64,000 nucleotides of DNA from Chelonoidis abingdonii (lineage: Eukaryota > Chordata > Testudines > Testudinidae), in assembly GCF_003597395.2 (NCBI RefSeq), contig NC_133777.1, positions 56,613,833-56,677,832 on the forward strand, written 5' to 3'. Numbering within the stretch: the first letter of the stretch is position 1; each line of letters begins with the position of its first letter. The position numbers and the translations under genes were made by a program. The notes beneath the pieces were generated by a model that did not search any database, had not been told where the DNA came from, and saw only the letters and a list, made by a program, of their open reading frames with translations. Positions 57,933 to 64,000 of the stretch are shown in pieces.

Positions 57933-59036
57933 CCTCCTATGAAAAAAGTAATATGGATTTTAAATAGTGAAACAAAATAATGATTTGTTCTGTAGTGGTT
58001 GTACATAAACAAAACTTAAAAATGTAGAGTGGGAATTTCAAAACTGGTTAGTGTTTGCCTAACTATTACCAATGAAATCAATGGTGTAAAGATTTGGGAA
58101 TCTGTACACTGTATGAAGCTGGTGTGAGATTATGAACTCTATGTATGTATCTTTACCAAACTGCAAACTCTATTTTGAATGGGCAGCACTTTACCTTCTC
58201 TGTTGTGCATTTACCTTTATGTTGCATTGGAATTACAAAGATGGATGGCAAAGGGCTAACAAAAGAGGGTTGTTGACTTAAGTGTTCAACCACTGAAACG
58301 TAATTGCTCTAGACAGAAGGCTGGCTCCTGCCTGGAGGAACTGGCTTTGCATGGGAGAGGTCACCTAGCAAATACATCACTTGGTAGGACTCTGGGGTCA
58401 CTTGTTGAGGCTGACTAAGGGACTGTAATATTACGGAAGGGCAGAAGCTGCTCTATTTGGTCTGTCTTCAGCTATTTTTCACCATCTTAAAATAAGGGAA
58501 GCTGCTGCAGGAACTGGATGAAGCAAGGAGAAGGGAACTCTTGCCTTGCTGAACACAGATAATTCCCCCAAAAGACTTCCAAGAGAAGGCGATTGAGTGA
58601 GGGGAAGTGCATGTACGCTTTATTATTTTTGTACAGTTAAATTAAGCGCAACAACATTGTAGAACTCTGTGCAAAGTGTCTGTGTGTATTATATTCTCTA
58701 CCTACGATATGCCCCCGAGAGACTTAAATTATAACCCAGAATGCTTATGCTGTTGGTGGGATTTTGGGAGTGGATGTTTTTAAGCAGCAAAGGGAGTCTA
58801 AAAATCAGCATTGGTTCCAGGGGCTAGGCAGCTGGGCTGCACAGTCACAACTCTTAGGAAGGGATGTTAGATAGAGGGTCTGCATTGTACATGCCTAGCT
58901 AGGAACTCCATGCCTGGGCTCTGTTCAGATTCCAGAGGCTTAAAGCACCTAGGGATCCAGAGGTGAATTCCCCTCACTGCAGTCAAGTGGCCACTGGCAG
59001 GGAGAGCCCAATCAGATCTGTGGCTCCCTGCCAGGT
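57933..59036. other. Unassigned DNA, possibly an old LTR
   Basis: 58100-58740 has words that remind me of a turtle LTR (gtacagttaaattaagcgca and ctctgtgcaaagtgtctgtg near 58635-58685) but lacks recognised ends and target repeats. No gene. Confidence 0.35.
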
Positions 59037-59229
59037 ATGGCTACGCCTTCACTGTAAAAAAGGTGTTTTTACATCAGGATAGGTATTCCATTGTAAAACC
59101 TTGGTGGCAACAAGGCAAGAGTAGTTTTTAAATGCTGAGATAAAGATAGAAAGCTCATAGTGTAGGGCTGTCCTCAGCTAGTTACACTGAGATAAAAACT
59201 ACCTTCTTTGGCAATGAAAGCATAGCTAG
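59037..59229. mobile_element. 190-bp MITE with long inverted ends
   Basis: The left end ggctacgccttcactgtaaa continues through aaggtgtttttacatcag; the reversed right end agctatgctttcattgccaa continues through gaaggtagtttttatctcag. The arms pair over about 40 bp with gaps. Interior is aacaaggcaagagtag and similar. Non-coding; a PIF/Harbinger-type relative is plausible. Confidence 0.65.
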
Positions 59230-61734
59230 TGACAAAGCTCCACTTTAGTAGGAGCAGAGTTAGGCCAAACCCCCAGCCTATATTTCTTTAATTTTATCTT
59301 TAATCGTCCTACTACTTGTATGCATAAAATGAATGATAACACTGATTTTACAAAGGATATGATACCACGACTTAAACAGTGGCCCCTGTCGGATCCCTGT
59401 GGTGATAACAAGGTGTTATAGCTATTTTGGTCTCTTGAGTGTATAGGACAAAGATCTGGTTGATGTTACAGCTGGTGTCTTTTGTCCAATGACATTTAAT
59501 AAATTAATGTATTTCCTTCATGATTTAATATAGGTTGAATGAAAAGCATTTAACTGGAAAGTAAGAAGCTCTGGTTATATTGGAGAAAAAGGTTTTGGAG
59601 AGTGACTACCTAATTGGTAGATCAAGGGTTGAGAAAATATTTTTTGGAAGTGAAAGGGCAGAATTTGTATAGGTAATAAATGGGGCTGTCCTAATAACAG
59701 TGTTCATAGTAATGACATTGGGGAGCCTAAATATAAAGAATCTGGAAGATTCAAGGATACATCTGGTCAGAAAAATCACAGATGAGTGGTTTGCATCTGG
59801 GAAGATCAACTGTTAAGGAATATATGATAAAAGAATTGAAATGGGAAATAAAGAATAACTGAACAGTTTTTTAAAGGAAAAAAAGATATGTATTTGTGGT
59901 AAGGAAAGTCTAAACTAATCCAGGGGATGGCAAGAACCTAAATAATGAAGTGGTGAAGGATCAGTGCTCTTCTGCAGTGCCGTAAGTTTCTATAACATGC
60001 ATGGGAAGGGATGAAAAAAATCAAACAGGCAGCAACTATGTAGCAAAAAGCTACGGTTCTTTATTTTCATTCATTAGGCATCAGTGACAGGTTCTGCTAC
60101 ACTAACAATCACATTCTCTCACTGTAAATGCAGTAACAAATTGGAGTGGAAGGCAGCTGAGCTTTCCATCTGGACCTACCCATCTTTCTGTCAGTCTTTG
60201 TTACCCACTTTTTCACTTACCTGAGATCACAGATGCGCTGACTCCTAGGCCTCTGTAACCTTGAATTCTGTTTATATGAAAGGAAGAAAAGTCACACAAT
60301 ACCTTTTTGCTTTTAATTTGCTGACAATTCACTTTTTACTATTCAGCATAATACCGCATTGTAGCTCACAGCACACAACAAGCAACAAATACTCCATGTC
60401 CTCACAATCACAGCAAGGTCTGGCAGACAGCTGTATGAATCCACCAATAACAGGGCTATCTGAAAGCAAGAAATCTGCATGTCATCAGCTTCTGATACAG
60501 AAATGGCAGCTGAGGAAATGGGGCACACTGAGATTTTTGTTTTAATTCCCCAGCAACTCCACTCAACTTGCTGTGAACTTGCTTACCAGGTTCTGCTTCC
60601 ACAAGAGGCTTATGGTAGAAGCAGAGGGTAGGATAGATGAAGAAGGCATCCACCCAGCCTTCCTCTCCTACTTGTCAGTCCTGCACCCCCCTCTGACCTT
60701 CCTAGCTGGATCCTCACCCTGCAGGCTTGCTTATCCCAAGCCTTCTACCTAGAAACTAAGGCAAGTCTATCTGTATACAGCAACCCATATAGCCCTCTTA
60801 CACCTTTGAGTCTTTTTCACAATGACCACAGGGTGCCCATTATATCTCCCAACAGGCTTGGTCTGAGTCACATGCTCCCCATGGCTGTCACATGATCCTT
60901 GTACTCATTTCTTGTACCTGAGGAGGTGGGCAAAACCTGGTAAAGGGCAGGCTGAGCCCCAAACCACTTAATAAGGCAGCTCACACTGTGACATGTCTAA
61001 TAAACTTCTGTCCTACGCAATACCACTGATACAGTTGTTACCAAGATCAAGATCAATGAGAAGGCCAGAGAAAAGTGGGCAGATAGAAAGTGTTGGGCAA
61101 TGAGGCTGCAGCCTCCACTCTGTTCGCAACTGGAGCAGTAACTGAGGGTTCCTGACAATTTTGTTCTAGAAACCCCACCATATTTTAAAAGAGGGACAGA
61201 TCTGAAGCAGACACCTCATGCTATCATGATCAGTGAAAGGACTAAAGCTGGCTAATGAGCTAAAATCTGCCACAGACTACTTACAGAGCAGAACCCCAGA
61301 AGGGATAAAGAAGACATCAACTCTGTGCTACCAAACAAAGACTTTAAAAACTGCTGTTCTGTTAGGTATAGTTGGAAGACTGAGCTTAGTGAAATGGAGG
61401 TGAAAAACATGAGCGGGAGGGCAGGGGGAAATGAAGCTATTTAACTACAGCATCCATAAAACTTATATTTATGAATGAAAAACTAAGACATTATACCCCT
61501 GAACTTAACCAAATTACAGAAGGAATCTTTTTATACGACATTTCCTCCTTGATCAGTTTCTCCACTGTATTAAGTACCAGGCACACATATTTTCCTCATT
61601 AAATCAATATATTTAATTAGATTAGTTAATGTTCACAGCATGTTTTAAAGATGTAACATGCCATGTAAGTACATTGGGTATATGTAGTATACTCAGTATC
61701 TGTACACGGAGGAGACCCTCATCATATGGACCTC
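59230..61734. other. Unassigned DNA
   Basis: 2.5 kb without a recognised gene or repeat. Frames at 60261-60653 lie on both strands and show no domain. Confidence 0.4.
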
Positions 61735-62278
61735 TGCAGAACTGCAATAACAATGAATAAATTGCAGATCTCAATGCGCTTTACAAAGGAAGTAATTATC
61801 ATCCCCATTTTACAGATGGGGAAACTGAGGCATACCAAAGTGAAGTGATTTGCCTAAGATCACTCAATAGCAGTGTTTCTCAAACTGGGGCCACTGCTTG
61901 TGTAGGGAAAGCCCCTGCCAGGCTGGGCCGGTTTGTTTACCTGCCCCATCTGCAGGTCTGGCCAATCGCAGCTCGCAGTTCACTGCTCCAGGCCAATGGG
62001 AGCTGCTGGAAGCGGCGGGTAGTATGTCCCTCGGCCCGTGCTGCTTCCAGTATCCCCCATTGGCCTGGAGTGGTGAACCGCGGGCAGTGGGAGCCGCGAT
62101 TGGCCAGACCTGTGGATGGGACAGGTAAACAAACTGGCCCGGCCCGCCAGGGACTTTCCCTACACAAGCGGCAGCCCCAGTTTGAGAAACACTGCCCAAT
62201 AGGCTAATGGCAGAGTCAGGAACAGAACCAAGGTCTCCTGAATTTCAGCCCAGTTTTTCTGTCTACTAGGTCATGCTG
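61735..62278 (-). repeat. SINE split by a foldback hAT MITE
   Basis: The antisense SINE is in two parts. 61735-61870 holds the tail and core (ctcaatgcgctttacaaagg, tcatccccattttacagat, ggggaaactgaggcatacc, gatttgcctaagatcactca). 62203-62278 holds the rest (gctaatggcagagtcagga, acagaaccaaggtctcctga, ttctgtctactaggtcatgc). The order and spacing of the CORE SINE are restored when the insert is skipped. Confidence 0.85.
61863..62202. mobile_element. 324-bp foldback hAT MITE nested in a SINE
   Basis: Element 61871-62194, beginning CAGTGTTTCTCAAACTGGGG and ending CCCCAGTTTGAGAAACACTG, an exact 20-bp inverted terminus. The two halves pair almost throughout (ctggccaatcgcagctcgca against gccgcgattggccagacc, and so on). 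Flanking 8-mers ctcaatag (61863-61870) and cccaatag (62195-62202) agree at seven of eight, as expected for hAT. The frames of up to 120 codons on both strands are mirror images caused by the palindrome. Confidence 0.93.
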
Positions 62279-63060
62279 ACAAGGTGCTTGTTCTTCACTC
62301 CTCTAGAAACCTCAGAAAGTGCTTCACAGGCAGCGACCAGAATTTTAAGAGTTGATAGGTAGAAAAAGTGACCCAACAAAGAAAATATAATGGGCCTCCC
62401 CCCCCAGTGCATCTTTATGAAAACGCAAACAAAATAATTAAATAGCCTTTTCTCATCCTTTTCTACATTAAAAATTTGACCCTTGTGTATCCAGGAAGAC
62501 CCTTTGGTAATGAGAAAACTACTGAAATCAAAATAATTAAGAGACTGAAAGCTATGTAACTGAGAAGGGAAAGAGTTTTTAGTCAGTTTAAAATTCATGG
62601 TTTCATTTGTTAGGTTTTTTTTTTTTATTAACTATCAAACTCTAATTTTTGTTTAACATTTTAGAGAAATTATGTGTATGTTAAAGATTTAACACCCACA
62701 CCTTCAATTAAGGCACAAGTGCTCATAATAGACATATCCTAGGCATTAAAGTGGTTCTCTCATAAAACCAAAATATTCCAGTAATATCTATGTTAAAAAC
62801 AACCACGAAAATACTTCTTTTGAACAAACCTTTACACGTAATAAAAAAACAAAAAAGGGCACACACCTGATTTTTAAATAACCATGGAAAGTCACCTTTA
62901 CAGCACCATGTATCCTAAGCAAGAAATACCATGATTCATAGACTCCTGGCATTCTCATTACATTAATTATTAGGGTTACTGGTCTTACGCTTTGTTAAAT
63001 AGTGGGAGGAGTAAGGCTGGGCAATTACTGAATTAGTAATGTTGTCATTAGAGAGACAAA
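62279..63060. other. Unassigned DNA
   Basis: AT-rich, no gene or named repeat recognised. Confidence 0.4.
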
Positions 63061-63255
63061 GTGGGTGAGGTAATATCTTTTATTGCAATAACTTCTGTCA
63101 GTGAGAGAGACAAGCTTTCGAGCCACACAGAGCTCTTCTTCATATCAAAAGCTTGTCTCTCTCACCCACAGAAGTTGGTCCAATAAAAGATATTACCTCA
63201 CCCAGCTTACCTCTCTATTTCCTGGGACCAGCATGCCTACAACTACACTGCATAC
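63061..63255. mobile_element. Inverted-repeat element (GGTGAGGTAATATCTTTTATT family)
   Basis: Arms of about 58 bp, 63061-63118 (gtgggtgaggtaatatcttt ... gagagacaagcttt) and 63149-63205 (aagcttgtctctctcaccca ... aagatattacctcaccc), are reverse complements with few mismatches. The loop is cgagccacacagagctcttc plus ttcatatca. Downstream words cctgggaccagcatgccta and actacactgcat are the usual 3' end of this turtle family, so the element probably ends near 63255. Class uncertain. Confidence 0.75.
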
Positions 63256-63980
63256 AATAATGATGTCATTGTAATTCTCTTTCCACCTCATAACACCACG
63301 TCTAAAAGCTTGGTCCATCCAGAATGACTACTAGTAGAGCCATTGTCACCACCATCTGTGAATGAATGATGATAGGAAAGCTAAATAAACCAATCTAGCA
63401 AAACTACAAAGTTGACCTTTGCTTTCTTTTTGTTATTCCCGTTCAGAACTGGTGGATTCCAAACTTACAAGTGATAATGTTACAAATGTATGATCAACTC
63501 TTATATATAGAAACTAAAGGATTCTACAACTGATATAGGCAATAATCTAAATACTTGCAATTTGTCTTTCAGAAATGATTTAAAGGGACACTGTTAGCTT
63601 TAAATTCAAATTAACAGTGTCCCTTTAATGTCTTTGTGTAACATATGTAATAAATTCCATGTACAAAAATATTGTTATAACCATTTGACTACAAATGTGA
63701 TTTTTCTTTTCTTTGTATTTTTTTAAATGAAATATTCTGAAAGCAGCATAGATTTTGGATAAGTATTGGAAGTGATGTACTTCCAAAAATAATGCAGTTT
63801 AAACTCTACACCTCAGTTTCAATTCATTTTTTTATTTTACATACTGTGAAATGTGCCCTGACAATGGGCAAAATTGTCAGTATTAATACTCTGTAAGAAT
63901 AATACAAATAATTTGGATTACTGAATTTTTCTGTTACTGTATTCTTTCTCAGTGGATATAATTTCTTAAAGTAGTTTTAA
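63256..63980. other. AT-rich unassigned DNA with a perfect hairpin
   Basis: No gene recognised. At 63580-63628 ttaaagggacactgtta and taacagtgtccctttaa form a perfect 17-bp stem around a 15-base loop. It may be the remains of a small TIR element or a real structured sequence. Confidence 0.5.
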
Positions 63981-63981
63981 G

Positions 63982-64000
63982 CAGGAGCGGCGCCAGAGTT
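63982..64000 (+). mobile_element. Possible start of a GC-rich hAT element cut by the window edge
   Basis: caggagcggcgccagagtt is an abrupt GC-rich start after AT-rich DNA and resembles the CAG-start terminus of a hAT family I recall in turtles. Only 19 bases are visible, so this is tentative. Confidence 0.35.

Noticed and set aside
58100..58740. Possible old LTR
   Set aside because: Some words seemed familiar but ends and target duplication are missing, so it is left as unassigned.
61845..62207. Two frames of 111 and 120 codons with almost the same protein sequence on opposite strands
   Set aside because: This is the expected mirror effect of the foldback hAT palindrome.
1..64000. CRISPR arrays, bacterial operons or phage genes
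   Set aside because: No regularly spaced identical repeats, ribosome-binding sites or compact gene blocks; the content is vertebrate.

Overview
The window reads as non-coding vertebrate DNA, most likely from a turtle (order Testudines) or a close sauropsid relative. This rests on repeat content recognised from memory, not on a database search: CR1 LINE tails, tRNA-headed CORE/MIR-type SINEs, several dense families of small hAT elements with exact 8-bp target-site duplications, MITEs with GTCTACACT-type inverted ends, and LTRs of types I associate with turtle genomes. No host protein-coding exon, rRNA, true tRNA gene, CRISPR array or prokaryotic feature could be supported. Open frames are short (175 codons at most), overlap on both strands, and lie in repeats or low-complexity DNA. 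The window is probably a gene desert or part of a long intron.

Layout: 1-5.7 kb holds AT-rich DNA, a 388-bp GC-rich inserted element with 12-bp flanking repeats, a SINE and a 1.5-kb decayed CR1. 5.7-17.5 kb is mostly unassigned DNA with two copies of a 123-bp hAT MITE. 17.5-25.5 kb is repeat-rich: a composite element carrying three tRNA-like units, a GC-rich element, an LTR, a SINE next to a CR1 fragment, a TIR MITE, and a CR1 split by a 1.37-kb LTR. 27.5-34.4 kb is the densest cluster: two opposed copies of one hAT family, a hAT split by a solo LTR, a hAT with an internal minisatellite, and a 737-bp TIR element. 34.4-45.3 kb is mostly unassigned, with one possible LTR and several ancient palindromic repeats. 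45.3-49.6 kb holds a foldback element broken by a MITE, three hAT elements, a SINE, and a 684-bp hAT built of repeated modules. 53.9-55.5 kb has an LTR-like block between two halves of a (GT)n microsatellite, then two MITEs. 59-64 kb has a MITE, a SINE split by a foldback hAT, a well-formed inverted repeat, and possibly the start of another element at the window edge.

Nothing here works together as a pathway. What the sequence records is a history of insertion. Four nested pairs (LTR in CR1, LTR in hAT, MITE in foldback element, hAT in SINE) give relative ages, and at least eight insertions have target duplications readable by eye. Both long CR1 copies are broken by stops, frameshifts or insertions, and the LTR regions show no retroviral coding sequence.
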